DNA of 64,000 nucleotides. It comes from Ruminococcus sp. AM22-13 (GTDB taxonomy: Bacteria > Bacillota > Clostridia > Lachnospirales > Lachnospiraceae). The stretch is from contig NZ_QRIL01000003.1 of assembly GCF_003471165.1 (NCBI RefSeq), positions 62,001-126,000 of the forward strand, read 5' to 3'. The notes below the pieces were generated by a model. That model did not search any database and was not told the origin of the DNA. It was given only the letters and a program-made list of their open reading frames with translations. This document shows, piece after piece, positions 8,553 to 17,504 of the stretch; position 1 is the stretch's first letter; every line of letters begins with the position of its first letter. Both the position numbers and the translations under genes were made by a program.

Positions 8553-9788
8553 ATGAAAACAATAGCTGATCTGCACATTCATTCCAGATTTTCCATGGCG
8601 ACAAGTAAAGAAGGTACGCCTGAGAATCTGGATTTCTGGGCGAGAAAGAAAGGGATTTCTCTGATCGGAACAGGTGATTTCACGCATCCGGTATGGAGAG
8701 AAGAACTGAAGGAGAGACTTGTTTCAGAGGGAAACGGCCTGTATCGTCTCAGAGATGAATATGTAAAAGAAGATAGCCGGAAATTTCCGGGAGAAGGAAC
8801 ACGTTTTGTTGTTTCCGGGGAAATCAGTTCTATTTATAAGAAAAACGGAAAGACCAGAAAAGTACACAATGTGATTTTGCTTCCAAGTCTGGAGGCAGCA
8901 GATGCCATGGCTCAGCGTCTGGAGAAAATTGGAAATATTCACTCTGACGGCCGCCCGATTCTTGGTCTGGACAGTCATGATCTTCTGGAAATGATGATGG
9001 ATGTATGTCCGGAAGGAATTCTGATCCCGGCTCATATCTGGACACCCCATTTCTCTGTATTAGGTGCGAAATCAGGATTTGATTCTGTAGAGGAATGTTT
9101 CGAGGAACTGACACCGTATGTGCATGCACTGGAAACCGGACTTTCCTCTGATCCGGCTATGAACTGGAGAATTTCCAAACTGGACCGCTATCAACTTGTA
9201 TCCAATTCAGATGCACATTCTCCGTCTAAGCTGGGACGTGAGGCGAATCTGTTGGATATTGACTGTTCCTATGAGGGACTTTATCAGGCAATTCAGACTG
9301 GCCAGGGACTGGAAGGAACAGTAGAATTTTTTCCTGAAGAGGGGAAATATCATTTCGATGGACACAGAAAGTGTGGTGTATCATTAAGTCCTGTAGAAGC
9401 AGAACGTATGGGTGGAATTTGTCCCGTTTGCGGAAAGAAGCTGACCATGGGCGTAGATCACAGAGTAGAACAGCTTGCAGACAGAGCGGAAGGTTTTGTG
9501 AAAGAAGACGGCAAGAAATATGAAAGTCTTGTACCTCTGCCGGAAGTAATTTCTGCATGTATGGGATATTCCACTGCAAGCAAGAAAGTACAGGGATGTT
9601 TTGAACAGATGATTCAGACACTGGGAACAGAATTCGACATTCTGCGAAACGTACCGTCAGAAGATATTAAATCCTGTGCAGGAGAACGGATTGCAGAAGG
9701 AATTGAGAATGTAAGAACCGGAAAAGTGAAGAGAATTCCGGGGTATGATGGTGAATATGGAAAAATACAACTGTTTGATGAAAATTAA
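8553..9788 (+). CDS. Endonuclease Q-like PHP-domain protein
   Basis: The 411-residue protein starts MKTIADLHIHSRFSMATS, a PHP-domain metal motif (HIH), with further metal ligands in TGDFTHP, SGEISS, PAHIWTPHF and SNSDAHSPS. A four-Cys zinc element follows: Cys in HRKCGVSLSP and CPVCGKKLTMGVDHRV. This order matches endonuclease Q, which nicks DNA 5' of deaminated bases (uracil, hypoxanthine) and is found in archaea and some Bacillota. GGATGGAGG at 8532-8540 precedes ATG 8553. Often annotated vaguely as a PHP or helicase-related protein. Confidence 0.85.
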   Translation: MKTIADLHIHSRFSMATSKEGTPENLDFWARKKGISLIGTGDFTHPVWREELKERLVSEGNGLYRLRDEYVKEDSRKFPGEGTRFVVSGEISSIYKKNGKTRKVHNVILLPSLEAADAMAQRLEKIGNIHSDGRPILGLDSHDLLEMMMDVCPEGILIPAHIWTPHFSVLGAKSGFDSVEECFEELTPYVHALETGLSSDPAMNWRISKLDRYQLVSNSDAHSPSKLGREANLLDIDCSYEGLYQAIQTGQGLEGTVEFFPEEGKYHFDGHRKCGVSLSPVEAERMGGICPVCGKKLTMGVDHRVEQLADRAEGFVKEDGKKYESLVPLPEVISACMGYSTASKKVQGCFEQMIQTLGTEFDILRNVPSEDIKSCAGERIAEGIENVRTGKVKRIPGYDGEYGKIQLFDEN

Positions 9789-9848
9789 ACATGGAATGAT
9801 GAAATTAGAAAACTGCCTATAAGAGAATAATCGGTGAGGAAATAATAT

Positions 9849-10307
9849 ATGAAGAAAATAGGAATTATCTCAGACACTCATGGCCTGCTCAGATCGGAAA
9901 TACTGGAAATTTTAAAAGACTGTGACTGCATTATCCACGCAGGTGACGTAAACAAACCGGAAATCCTGGATACACTTCGTATGATGGGCTCCATCTATGC
10001 AGTCCGCGGAAATAACGACAAGGACTGGGCAGAAGGAATGGCGAAAACCTTACACTTCACCATAGAAGGGGTGAAATTTTTCATGACCCACAATAAAAAA
10101 GATGTAGACTGGGATTTAAAAGACACACAGGTAGTCATCTTCGGACACACCCATAAATACTTTGAAAAAATGATAGACAACCGTCTATGGCTAAACCCGG
10201 GAAGCTGCGGCCCCAGACGCTTCGACCAGGAGATCACCATGGCAGTAATGACAGTCGATAATGGAACCTATCAGTGGAAAAAGGTTGCCATGATCCCGCA
10301 GAAGTAA
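9849..10307 (+). CDS. YfcE/MJ0936-type metallophosphoesterase
   Basis: The 152-residue protein has the calcineurin-like order of metal ligands: SDTHG (residues 8-12), HAGDV (about 31), RGNND (about 54), HN (THNKKD, about 78) and GHTH (about 103). This is the small phosphodiesterase family of E. coli YfcE and M. jannaschii MJ0936, active on bis-p-nitrophenyl phosphate with no known cellular substrate. GGTGAGGAAATAATAT precedes ATG 9849. Confidence 0.88.
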   Translation: MKKIGIISDTHGLLRSEILEILKDCDCIIHAGDVNKPEILDTLRMMGSIYAVRGNNDKDWAEGMAKTLHFTIEGVKFFMTHNKKDVDWDLKDTQVVIFGHTHKYFEKMIDNRLWLNPGSCGPRRFDQEITMAVMTVDNGTYQWKKVAMIPQK

Positions 10308-10464
10308 GTTAATTATTGAATGATACAGATCCGGAGAAAGAGGAGGAATATTCTCTGGAGGAATGTAAAAAAGAATGTAAAAAAGAATGTAAAATTGATT
10401 GTAACTGTAATTAATGCAGGAAATAGGGGACAGATATATAAAAGATTATAAATGCTATACAGAG
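10308..10464 (+). repeat. Intergenic region with tandem 12-bp repeat
   Basis: GAATGTAAAAAA occurs at 10361-10372 and 10373-10384, with a partial third unit at 10385-10396. One frame through it encodes a short Cys/Lys-rich peptide (EECKKECKKECKIDCNCN, ending at TAA near 10414) whose only upstream start is a TTG with no ribosome-binding site. I do not call it a gene. Confidence 0.45.
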
Positions 10465-10512
10465 AAACTTCTTTTTAAAATCTATTATGATTTTTGAAAA
10501 GAAGTTTTTTCT
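10465..10512 (+). terminator. Rho-independent terminator upstream of the kinase module
   Basis: Arms AAACTTCTTTT (10465-10475) and AAAAGAAGTTT (10497-10507) are followed by a T-rich run. Confidence 0.65.
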
Positions 10513-10618
10513 TTGTTTTTATGTATCAAAAATATATCCTACATAATTGAAAAAAATAATATTGTATGATAACATAAAAATAGAGACTAGTAAGGTGCAT
10601 GTCTGGAGGGAAAAAGGA

Positions 10619-11305
10619 ATGGAAAGATCTGAAAGTATTTACAGGCAGTCGAAACAGGAATTGGAAGATATTCAACAGAAGCTTCGTATGATTGAATATG
10701 AACTTGGAACAATGGATTTGCATCAGAAATCTATCATTACGAAGTCGGTTAAAGGGAAAATATATTATTATGAACAATGGCGTTCAGAAGGGAAAGTACA
10801 TTCCAGATATCTTGCCCCTGTACAACCGGGAATTATCTGGAAAGAAGAACAAAATCTGCTTCGCAAACAGGAACTGTTGGAAAATAAGAAGGAATTAGAA
10901 AAACTAAAAAAACCTTTAGAGACTTTTGTTAAGTCATTAGAGCGTGAAAGAGAGAAAGAATCTCTATTGAAAGATTATACCTTTGAAGTATATTGGAAAG
11001 ATGAAATCACAGCAAGAGTTTATGTAAAAGGTGGCAGAGTTACAGTTTCCAGATTCGTGGAACATCCATTAAAGCAGCTATTTGCAGATAAGAATATGAC
11101 AAGGTATCAGTTAAATAAAATCTTAGAACTGCGTTGTTGGGATAGAAACAGAGCAGATATTGATGAAATTCTGAGGCATTTGGGACTTAAGTATTATAAT
11201 CCATATGAAATCGTGCGTAAGACTCATGGCGTATCTTATAATGATTATATATGGTTCAGATTTCCGGGAGAGAAGCTTACAAGTAAGGATGTATTAGTGA
11301 GGTGA
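10619..11305 (+). CDS. Coiled-coil partner protein of a HipA-like kinase
   Basis: The 228-residue protein starts at ATG 10619 (MERSESIYRQSKQEL), nine bases after GGAGGG. A longer reading from TTG 10547 has no ribosome-binding site. Residues 1-115 are mostly charged coiled coil (QELEDIQQKLRMIEYEL, then RKQELLENKKELEKLKK), split by a short WRSEGKVHSRYL segment. The C-terminal third (residues 120-228) is globular and ends in THGVSYNDYIWFRFPGEKL, a style I associate with small proteins encoded next to HipA-like kinases. I know no function. Its stop overlaps the kinase gene, so the two are co-expressed. Confidence 0.7.
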   Translation: MERSESIYRQSKQELEDIQQKLRMIEYELGTMDLHQKSIITKSVKGKIYYYEQWRSEGKVHSRYLAPVQPGIIWKEEQNLLRKQELLENKKELEKLKKPLETFVKSLEREREKESLLKDYTFEVYWKDEITARVYVKGGRVTVSRFVEHPLKQLFADKNMTRYQLNKILELRCWDRNRADIDEILRHLGLKYYNPYEIVRKTHGVSYNDYIWFRFPGEKLTSKDVLVR

Positions 11306-11307
11306 AT

Positions 11308-12057
11308 ATGTTTCAGGAAACAATCAGTGACGAATATATTGTAATTCAGTCAGGAACAAGTGAAGGAAGTCAGATCAAATATAGAAAAGATAATTACTGG
11401 TACAAAAAAGATAACAGAGGACATGAAGGAAGAACAGAATATTTGTGTTCTAAATTATTAAGTTTTTCTACTTTGGAACAGAGTGAATATGTAGAATATG
11501 AGCAAGGATATATTAACCAAAATATGGGGTGCCGAAGTAAGAATTTTTTAAATCCAGGGGAAGAATTAATTACTTTTTACAGACTTTATTATAATGAGTT
11601 TGGTAAAGATTTATCTGAAGTGATTGGGCGAATGGAAACAATGGAAGAACGGATTGAGTATGTGGTTAACTTTATAAAACAAACATGTTTAATTGACATT
11701 ACGGATTATATGAAGAAAATTCTTACGTTAGACTGGATTATTTTAAATGAAGACAGACATCTTAATAATCTGGCAGTTGTATTTCGGGATGGTATATTTG
11801 TACCGGCTCCTATTTTTGATAATGGAGTATCTTTGTTGACAGCAAATTTGAGCGTAAACTGGAATTTTTCAATAGAAGATAATGTAAAAAGAGTGATTGC
11901 CAGACCGTTTTGTGGCTCTCATGAAAAAATGCTCAATTATTTTGGGAAAGGATTTGAACTCAATGTTCCGGCTGCTTTGGAATGGCTAGACAAAGAAACG
12001 AATTCCCGAGAGAAAGAGGTACTGATGTATCAAATAAAAAAATTTCAGAAAATATAG
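11308..12057 (+). CDS. Small HipA-like Ser/Thr kinase
   Basis: The 249-residue protein has the HipA-family catalytic loop LDWIILNEDRHLNN (Asp-x-His-x-x-Asn) near residue 150 and a metal-binding PIFDNG motif about 20 residues later. YWYKKDNRGHEGRTEYLCSKLL at residues 30-52 is placed like the ATP-binding Lys/Glu region. It lacks the N-terminal subdomain of E. coli HipA (440 residues). HipA kinases phosphorylate targets such as GltX and cause growth arrest. ATG 11308 follows GAGG by five bases; GTG 11302 is an alternative. No HipB-like repressor lies nearby; the upstream gene is a coiled-coil protein. Confidence 0.75.
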   Translation: MFQETISDEYIVIQSGTSEGSQIKYRKDNYWYKKDNRGHEGRTEYLCSKLLSFSTLEQSEYVEYEQGYINQNMGCRSKNFLNPGEELITFYRLYYNEFGKDLSEVIGRMETMEERIEYVVNFIKQTCLIDITDYMKKILTLDWIILNEDRHLNNLAVVFRDGIFVPAPIFDNGVSLLTANLSVNWNFSIEDNVKRVIARPFCGSHEKMLNYFGKGFELNVPAALEWLDKETNSREKEVLMYQIKKFQKI

Positions 12058-12150
12058 TAGGGGATAAAAGTAACGGTTAATTTTCGAAAAGAAGTTTTTT
12101 ATTTTGTTCTATCTGTCAGTTTTTCCGCTCCTTTTTTGTTGGGTTTGCTG
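12058..12150 (+). terminator. Weak terminator-like region after the kinase gene
   Basis: GAAAAGAAGTTTTTT (about 12088-12102) copies the right arm and T run of the terminator at 10465-10512, but a good left arm is not obvious here. Possibly a degenerate duplicate. Confidence 0.3.
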
Positions 12151-12195
12151 AACTTAAAAAATTAAGTTGACTGTAAATTAATTATTAAGTATACT
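12151..12195 (+). promoter_or_regulatory. Promoter and palindromic operator of the alpha-galactosidase gene
   Basis: TTGACT (12167-12172) and TATACT (12190-12195) are 17 bp apart. The perfect palindrome AACTTAA-AAAA-TTAAGTT (12151-12168) overlaps the -35. The same half-site recurs around the transporter promoter at 15774-15866, so one regulator, probably the LacI protein encoded at 14628, may control both. Confidence 0.65.
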
Positions 12196-12275
12196 AAAAC
12201 CAAAGACAAAAACCTGTGCAGAGCAGTATTGTGGAGATGATACGTACAGCAGGTGCATGATAGAAAGGAGTAGAA

Positions 12276-14468
12276 ATGGCTGTTCAGTTTAATGAAGACA
12301 AGAAAATTTTCCGTCTGGATACGGGGAAAAGCACGTACTTAATGGGATTAACTCCGGAGGGATATCTGGGACATATTTATTACGGAGACCGCTTATATCA
12401 GGCAGCAGAAAATTATATGTTGCGTATGGAGGAGCCTCCGTACACACCATCTGTAAACAAGAGAGAGAAATCTTCTTTTCTGGACAGTTTTCCGATGGAA
12501 TATCCGACAGGGGGCATCGGAGATTATCGTGAGAGCTGCTTAAATATCCGCAATGAAGCAGGGCAGATGGGATGTGAAATTCATTATGTTTCCCATGAAA
12601 TTTATAATGGTAAAAAAGCTCTCAAAGGACTTCCGGCATCTTTTGGCACAGAGGATGAGGTACAGACACTGGATATTCTTTGTGAGGATGAGGTTCTGGG
12701 ACTGCAGGTGGTATTGAGCTATTCTGTATTTGAGAAGGAAAATGTAATTACCCGAAGTGTACGTTTAATTAATAAGGGAGCTCAGAAGCTTAAAATTGAG
12801 AAAATCTACAGTGCATGTCTGGACATGGACAATGAGAATTTCGAGATGTTGACACTCCATGGTTCTTGGGCGAGAGAACGTCATATCCAGCAGGGACCAC
12901 TCCGCTACGGAAAACAGATGGTATCTTCCACAAAAGGAGAGTCCAGCCATCAGGAGCATCCGTTCCTGGCACTGGTGACACCGGGAACAACTCAGCAACA
13001 GGGCAAAGTTTACGGAATGCATTTCGTATATTCCGGAAACTTTATCGGACAGGCAGAGTTAAACCAGTTTGATTCTGTGCGTGCTGTAATGGGTATTAAT
13101 AAAGAGGAATTTGGCTGGATTCTGAGAACTGGAGAGGAATTCCAGGCACCGGAAGTTATTATGACTTATTCCCATGAGGGATTAGGTGAAATGACCAGAA
13201 GTTATCATGATTTCTATAGAAACCATATGATCAGAAGCAAATATCTTCACAAAAAGAGACCAATCCTGATTAATAACTGGGAAGCTACCTACTTTGATTT
13301 TAATACAGACAAACTGTTAGATATTGCGAGAGAAGCAAAGTCCTGCGGTATTGAAATGCTGGTTATGGATGATGGATGGTTTGGTGTAAGAAATAGCGAT
13401 AACTGTTCTCTTGGTGACTGGAAAGTAAATACAGCTAAGATTACAGGTGGCCTGAAATACTTGGTTGATGAAGTAAATAAGATTGGTCTTGCGTTTGGTA
13501 TCTGGTTTGAGCCGGAGATGATTTCTCCGGATTCTGATCTTTACAGAGCGCATCCGGAGTGGGCAATCCAGATTACAGGAAGAGAGGCGACACAGAGCAG
13601 ACAGCAGTATGTACTTGATCTGTCCAGACCGGAAGTTCTTGATTATGTGTATGAAAGTGTAGCTTCTATTTTAAGAAGTGCAAATATCGCTTATGTGAAA
13701 TGGGATATGAACCGTCAGTTAAGTGACCTTGGAAGTACCTATCTGGGAGCGGAAGAGCAGCAGGAACTTTTCCACCGTTATGTTCTTGGAGTTTACGCAT
13801 TACAGGAGAGACTGGTTACAGAATTTCCTGATCTTCTTCTGGAAAATTGTTCCGGAGGTGGTGCACGTTTTGACCCAGGTATGTTATACTATAGTCCACA
13901 GATCTGGTGTTCAGACGATACAGATGCGATTGAACGTCTGATGATCCAGGAGGGAACATCCCTGATCTATCCGTTATCTACAATGGGTGCTCATGTCAGT
14001 GACTGCCCGAATCATGCGGTTGGTCGTGTGACACCTTTTGAGACAAGAGGACATGTGGCGCTTGCGGGTACTTTCGGATATGAACTGGATGTAACGAAGA
14101 TTCCGGAAGAGGACAGAAAGATGATTCCGGAGCAGACAAAGATGTACCACAAATATCATGAACTGATACGTGAGGGCGACTACTACAGAATCGCTTCCTA
14201 CAGAGAGAATCATCTGTATGACTGCTGGGCAGTAGCTGCCAAAGATAAGAGTGAAGTTCTGGTAACTTACGTGCATGTACTGAGCACACCGAATGCCCAT
14301 AGCAGAAGAATTTTCCTGCAGGGATTTGATCTGGAAACTGTCTATGCACTTGAGGGAACAGAAGAGAAATATACTGGTGAGATGCTGATGAAGTGCGGAT
14401 TCCTTGTAAAAGGATTCTGGGGAGACTTTAAGAGTAAACTGTATCATTTTGTGAAAGTAAATGAATAA
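12276..14468 (+). CDS. GH36 alpha-galactosidase
   Basis: The 730-residue enzyme releases alpha-1,6-galactose from galactosylated oligosaccharides. It has the GH36 layout: N-terminal beta-supersandwich (1-330), a (beta/alpha)8 barrel with MDDGWFG, the nucleophile Asp477 in YVKWDMNR and acid/base Asp548 in WCSDDTDA, then a C-terminal beta domain. LLENCSGGGARFDPG is the family signature. No signal peptide, so it acts in the cytoplasm on imported sugars. AAAGGAG lies before ATG 12276. As first gene of the mannan locus it would strip galactose from galactoglucomannan oligosaccharides. Confidence 0.95.
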   Translation: MAVQFNEDKKIFRLDTGKSTYLMGLTPEGYLGHIYYGDRLYQAAENYMLRMEEPPYTPSVNKREKSSFLDSFPMEYPTGGIGDYRESCLNIRNEAGQMGCEIHYVSHEIYNGKKALKGLPASFGTEDEVQTLDILCEDEVLGLQVVLSYSVFEKENVITRSVRLINKGAQKLKIEKIYSACLDMDNENFEMLTLHGSWARERHIQQGPLRYGKQMVSSTKGESSHQEHPFLALVTPGTTQQQGKVYGMHFVYSGNFIGQAELNQFDSVRAVMGINKEEFGWILRTGEEFQAPEVIMTYSHEGLGEMTRSYHDFYRNHMIRSKYLHKKRPILINNWEATYFDFNTDKLLDIAREAKSCGIEMLVMDDGWFGVRNSDNCSLGDWKVNTAKITGGLKYLVDEVNKIGLAFGIWFEPEMISPDSDLYRAHPEWAIQITGREATQSRQQYVLDLSRPEVLDYVYESVASILRSANIAYVKWDMNRQLSDLGSTYLGAEEQQELFHRYVLGVYALQERLVTEFPDLLLENCSGGGARFDPGMLYYSPQIWCSDDTDAIERLMIQEGTSLIYPLSTMGAHVSDCPNHAVGRVTPFETRGHVALAGTFGYELDVTKIPEEDRKMIPEQTKMYHKYHELIREGDYYRIASYRENHLYDCWAVAAKDKSEVLVTYVHVLSTPNAHSRRIFLQGFDLETVYALEGTEEKYTGEMLMKCGFLVKGFWGDFKSKLYHFVKVNE

Positions 14469-14627
14469 AAAGAGATAAAATACTGTTTGAAGTTTTGTCC
14501 TGGCAAGAACGAGAAAGCCATAAGTACAATATTTTTCCGTTACAGAACATCTCAATCGTACAGTGTAAAAACAGAAGACTATTGTAAGGAAGAACAGTAA
14601 GCAAAACGAGAAAGGAAATGTGATGTA

Positions 14628-15638
14628 ATGGGGAAAGTAAGAATGGCTGATATCGCCAAAGAGGTAGGCGTCAGTGCAGTAACAGTTCATAATGCACTGA
14701 CCGGAAATAAGGGTGTCAGTGACGAGATGCGCCAGAAGATCCAGAAGGTTGCCGATGAGATGGGGTATCATCAGATGTCAGCGGCTGCCAAGAGAGAGCG
14801 CAATAAAGGCGGTCTGCGCAACATCGGAGTTATTATTTCCGAGAAGTATCTGGCTGCATATACCACTTTCTACTGGAAAATGTATCAGGAACTTGCTCTG
14901 GTAGCTACAGATAAGGGCTGTATGGCTGCTGTAGAGATCCTGAAGCATGACATGGAGAATAATTTCATTCTTCCGAGGGTCCAGGAGGAGCATACAGTAG
15001 ATGCCCTGGTAGTGATGGGAGAGATCAGCAGGGAGTATATCCACTTTATGAAAGAGCGCACAGATGTGCCGGTGATCTTCCTGGATTTCTATGACAAAGA
15101 GCTGGCAAATGATGCAGTTATCACTGATAACTTCTATGGAATGTATCTGATGACAGGGTACCTGTTTGAGCAGGGATTCACAAAGATGGCGTATGTTGGT
15201 TCTATTCATGCCACCAGCAGTATCATGGACCGTTACTGCGGTTTTTACAAAGCACAGTTAGAGCATGGACAGGCTCTGCCGGATGAATGGCTGATTGAGG
15301 ACCGTGATGAAAAGGGTGCTATGAGCATCAGGCTGCCGGAGCATATGCCGGAAGCCTTTGTATGCAACTGCGATCTTGCTGCGGGAATGCTGATCATGGA
15401 ACTGGAGAAACAGGGATATCGCGTGCCGGAGGATATTTCCGTAGTTGGTTTTGATAATTACCTGTACCCTGGATTCCCGGACAAAAAAATTACCAGCTAT
15501 GAGGTAAATACACAGGCGATGGCAAAAGTGGCGCTGGAAAAAGCACTGAAACAGATTAAGAATCCTGCTTCAGGACGAGGCCTGAGCATTGTTTCCGGAA
15601 AGATTGTGGAAAAAGAAAGCGTTCGTAGGAAAAACTAA
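14628..15638 (+). CDS. LacI-family transcriptional regulator
   Basis: A 336-residue protein with an N-terminal helix-turn-helix (VRMADIAKEVGVSAVTVHNALTGNKGVS, residues 4-31), hinge helix and a periplasmic-binding-like sensor domain ending in ISVVGFDNYLYPGF and ITSYEVNTQAMAKVAL. It lies between the GH36 gene and the ABC transporter and is the natural candidate regulator of both. The AACTTAA/TTAAGTT palindromes at their promoters are candidate operators. AAAGGAAA lies about eleven bases before ATG 14628. Confidence 0.9.
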   Translation: MGKVRMADIAKEVGVSAVTVHNALTGNKGVSDEMRQKIQKVADEMGYHQMSAAAKRERNKGGLRNIGVIISEKYLAAYTTFYWKMYQELALVATDKGCMAAVEILKHDMENNFILPRVQEEHTVDALVVMGEISREYIHFMKERTDVPVIFLDFYDKELANDAVITDNFYGMYLMTGYLFEQGFTKMAYVGSIHATSSIMDRYCGFYKAQLEHGQALPDEWLIEDRDEKGAMSIRLPEHMPEAFVCNCDLAAGMLIMELEKQGYRVPEDISVVGFDNYLYPGFPDKKITSYEVNTQAMAKVALEKALKQIKNPASGRGLSIVSGKIVEKESVRRKN

Positions 15639-15703
15639 AGAATTAGCAGTTCTTCTGCGCAACTTAATAGATGACTTAAAATAAAAATTAATCAAAAACC
15701 ACC

Positions 15704-15750
15704 AAAAGCTTCTGCTACCTGTCAAAAACGGGTATGACAGAAGCTTTTTT
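15704..15750 (+). terminator. Rho-independent terminator after the LacI gene
   Basis: Arms AAAAGCTTCTG (15704-15714) and CAGAAGCTTTT (15738-15748) have an inner CTGTC/GACAG stem and a T run. Confidence 0.85.
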
Positions 15751-15773
15751 CTTGTGATTTTATACAAAACCTC

Positions 15774-15866
15774 AACTTAAATATTTCGTACTATTAACAA
15801 AAATGTTTATTTAAGTAAAAATAGCTTGATATTTAAGTTAAGTATGGTAAGATTAAATCAACTTAA
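15774..15866 (+). promoter_or_regulatory. Transporter promoter with four TTAAGTT-type half-sites
   Basis: TTGATA (15826-15831) and TAAGAT (15848-15853) are 16 bp apart. AACTTAAATA (15774-15783), TATTTAAGT (15808-15816), TATTTAAGTT (15830-15839, in the spacer) and AACTTAA (15860-15866, just downstream) make a cluster of inverted half-sites like the one at the GH36 promoter. Confidence 0.6.
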
Positions 15867-15924
15867 AGGTAAGCGAATTAAGAAAAGCTTAAGGAAAAGT
15901 GAAAAGGGTAAAGGAGGAACCGAC

Positions 15925-17283
15925 ATGAGCGTGTCAAAGAAAGTGTTAAGTGTAGGTCTGGCTGCAGTACTTGCAGCATCTATGATCCCGGCAGTTGGTG
16001 TTTTTGCAGCAGATGAGGAAATCCCAACACTGGATCAGATCAAGGTAGGAGAAGATTATCAGGATCTGAAAGCATCCATCAAAGTGCTGACAAACCGAAC
16101 TGATATTGTGGATACTGTATATAAAGGATATGCAGATGAATTTATGAAGATGTATCCAAACATCAAGGTTGAATACGAAGGAATCACAGATTATGAGCAG
16201 TCTCTGGAGCTTCGTCTTACAACAGGCGACTGGGGTGATCTTTGTTTCATTCCTACCAGTGTTGACAAGAGTGAATTAAGCAGTTATTTTACACCACTTG
16301 GCGATTATGACACATTAGATCAGACATACAATTTCGTACAGGACAAGAGCTATGACGGAACTGTATACGGAATCGCTAACGGCGGTACAGCAAGTGGTAT
16401 CGTTTATAATAAGAGAGTTTGGAAAGAGGCAGGAATCGATGAACTTCCATCTACTCCGGATGAATTCCTTGAGGACTTACAAACAATTAAAGATAACACA
16501 GATGCAGTTCCACTGTATACAAACTTTGCAGCAGGATGGCCAATGGGAGCATGGGATGCTTACATCGGTGTAACTGCAACAGGCGATGCAGATTACATGA
16601 ACAACACAATCTGCCACACAAAGAATCCGTTTGCAAAACAGGACGATATGACAGGTCCGTACGCAGTTTACTATACCATGTATGAATCTGTTGCAAGAGG
16701 ACTTGTAGAAGACGACCCTGCATCCAGTGACTGGGAATCTTCCAAAACAAAAATGAACTCCGGTGAGATCGCAACAATGGTACTTGGCTCCTGGGCAGTA
16801 CAGCAGTGTAAAGACGCTGGTGACACTCCTGATGATGTAGGATATATGCCATTCCCGATCACAGTTGACGGAAAACGTTATGCAGGTGCAGGCGGAAACT
16901 ATTCTTTCGGTGTAAACAATCAGGCGGATACAGACAACCAGATCGCAGCAATGCTTTACATGAAATGGCTCATCGAAGATTCTTCTATCTATGATGATGA
17001 AGGAAGCATCCCGGCATTAAAGAGCGGAGATCTTCCGGATGCACTTGCTGATTTCGAAGGTGTTGAACTTCTTGCAGACAACCCTGCAAAAGAAGGCGAA
17101 GAGTCCTTATTCAACGAACTTAACAGCGAAAGCGAAGTTGGTATCAACAACGATGATTACCCAGACTGTGAAATCCTTGAAGCTGCTCTGTATGGTTCTA
17201 ACACATTAGATGAAATGATGGATCAGTGGAATGAAAAATGGTCTGATGCACAGGACAGTCTTGGTGTAGAAGTTAACGAATAA
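15925..17283 (+). CDS. ABC transporter substrate-binding protein (manno-oligosaccharide)
   Basis: A 452-residue extracellular solute-binding protein of family 1. The start is ATG 15925, just after AAAGGAGG, giving a signal peptide MSVSKKVLSVGLAAVLAASM with an Ala-rich cleavage region (VFAADEE). No lipobox Cys is visible, which is unusual for a Gram-positive binding protein. The mature part has the MalE-like fold with acidic surface and many Tyr/Trp residues. Two permease genes follow. Context points to beta-manno-oligosaccharides as ligand; this is inference. No ATPase gene is in the cluster, so a shared MsmX-type ATPase is likely. Confidence 0.88.
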   Translation: MSVSKKVLSVGLAAVLAASMIPAVGVFAADEEIPTLDQIKVGEDYQDLKASIKVLTNRTDIVDTVYKGYADEFMKMYPNIKVEYEGITDYEQSLELRLTTGDWGDLCFIPTSVDKSELSSYFTPLGDYDTLDQTYNFVQDKSYDGTVYGIANGGTASGIVYNKRVWKEAGIDELPSTPDEFLEDLQTIKDNTDAVPLYTNFAAGWPMGAWDAYIGVTATGDADYMNNTICHTKNPFAKQDDMTGPYAVYYTMYESVARGLVEDDPASSDWESSKTKMNSGEIATMVLGSWAVQQCKDAGDTPDDVGYMPFPITVDGKRYAGAGGNYSFGVNNQADTDNQIAAMLYMKWLIEDSSIYDDEGSIPALKSGDLPDALADFEGVELLADNPAKEGEESLFNELNSESEVGINNDDYPDCEILEAALYGSNTLDEMMDQWNEKWSDAQDSLGVEVNE

Positions 17284-17292
17284 AAAATTGCT

Positions 17293-17319
17293 GTAACTGT
17301 AAAGGTACTGAGCAGTTAC
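17293..17319 (+). repeat. Dispersed hairpin repeat R2, copy 1
   Basis: A 27-bp unit with arms GTAACTG and CAGTTAC around an AAGGTACTGAG-type loop. A 25/27 identical copy is at 63172-63198. It sits just after the binding-protein gene and could stabilise the upstream mRNA, giving more binding protein than permease. Confidence 0.7.
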
Positions 17320-17504
17320 AAAACACTCATGAGCGTGTTTGGAAAAGTTTACACAGAAATTTTTCAGACACGCTCTCTATGTGAAAGAAACATAGTTACT
17401 TTACACGGAGTAGACAGTAACAAGACATACAGTATTGACCAACGGGAATCTGAAGCAAGATCCCCATCGGTGGATACTGAAGAGAGTTTTATAAGGAGGG
17501 AATT

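Noticed and set aside
10619..12057. Classical HipBA toxin-antitoxin pair
   Set aside because: The upstream protein is a long coiled coil with no Xre-type HTH, and the kinase lacks the HipA N-subdomain.
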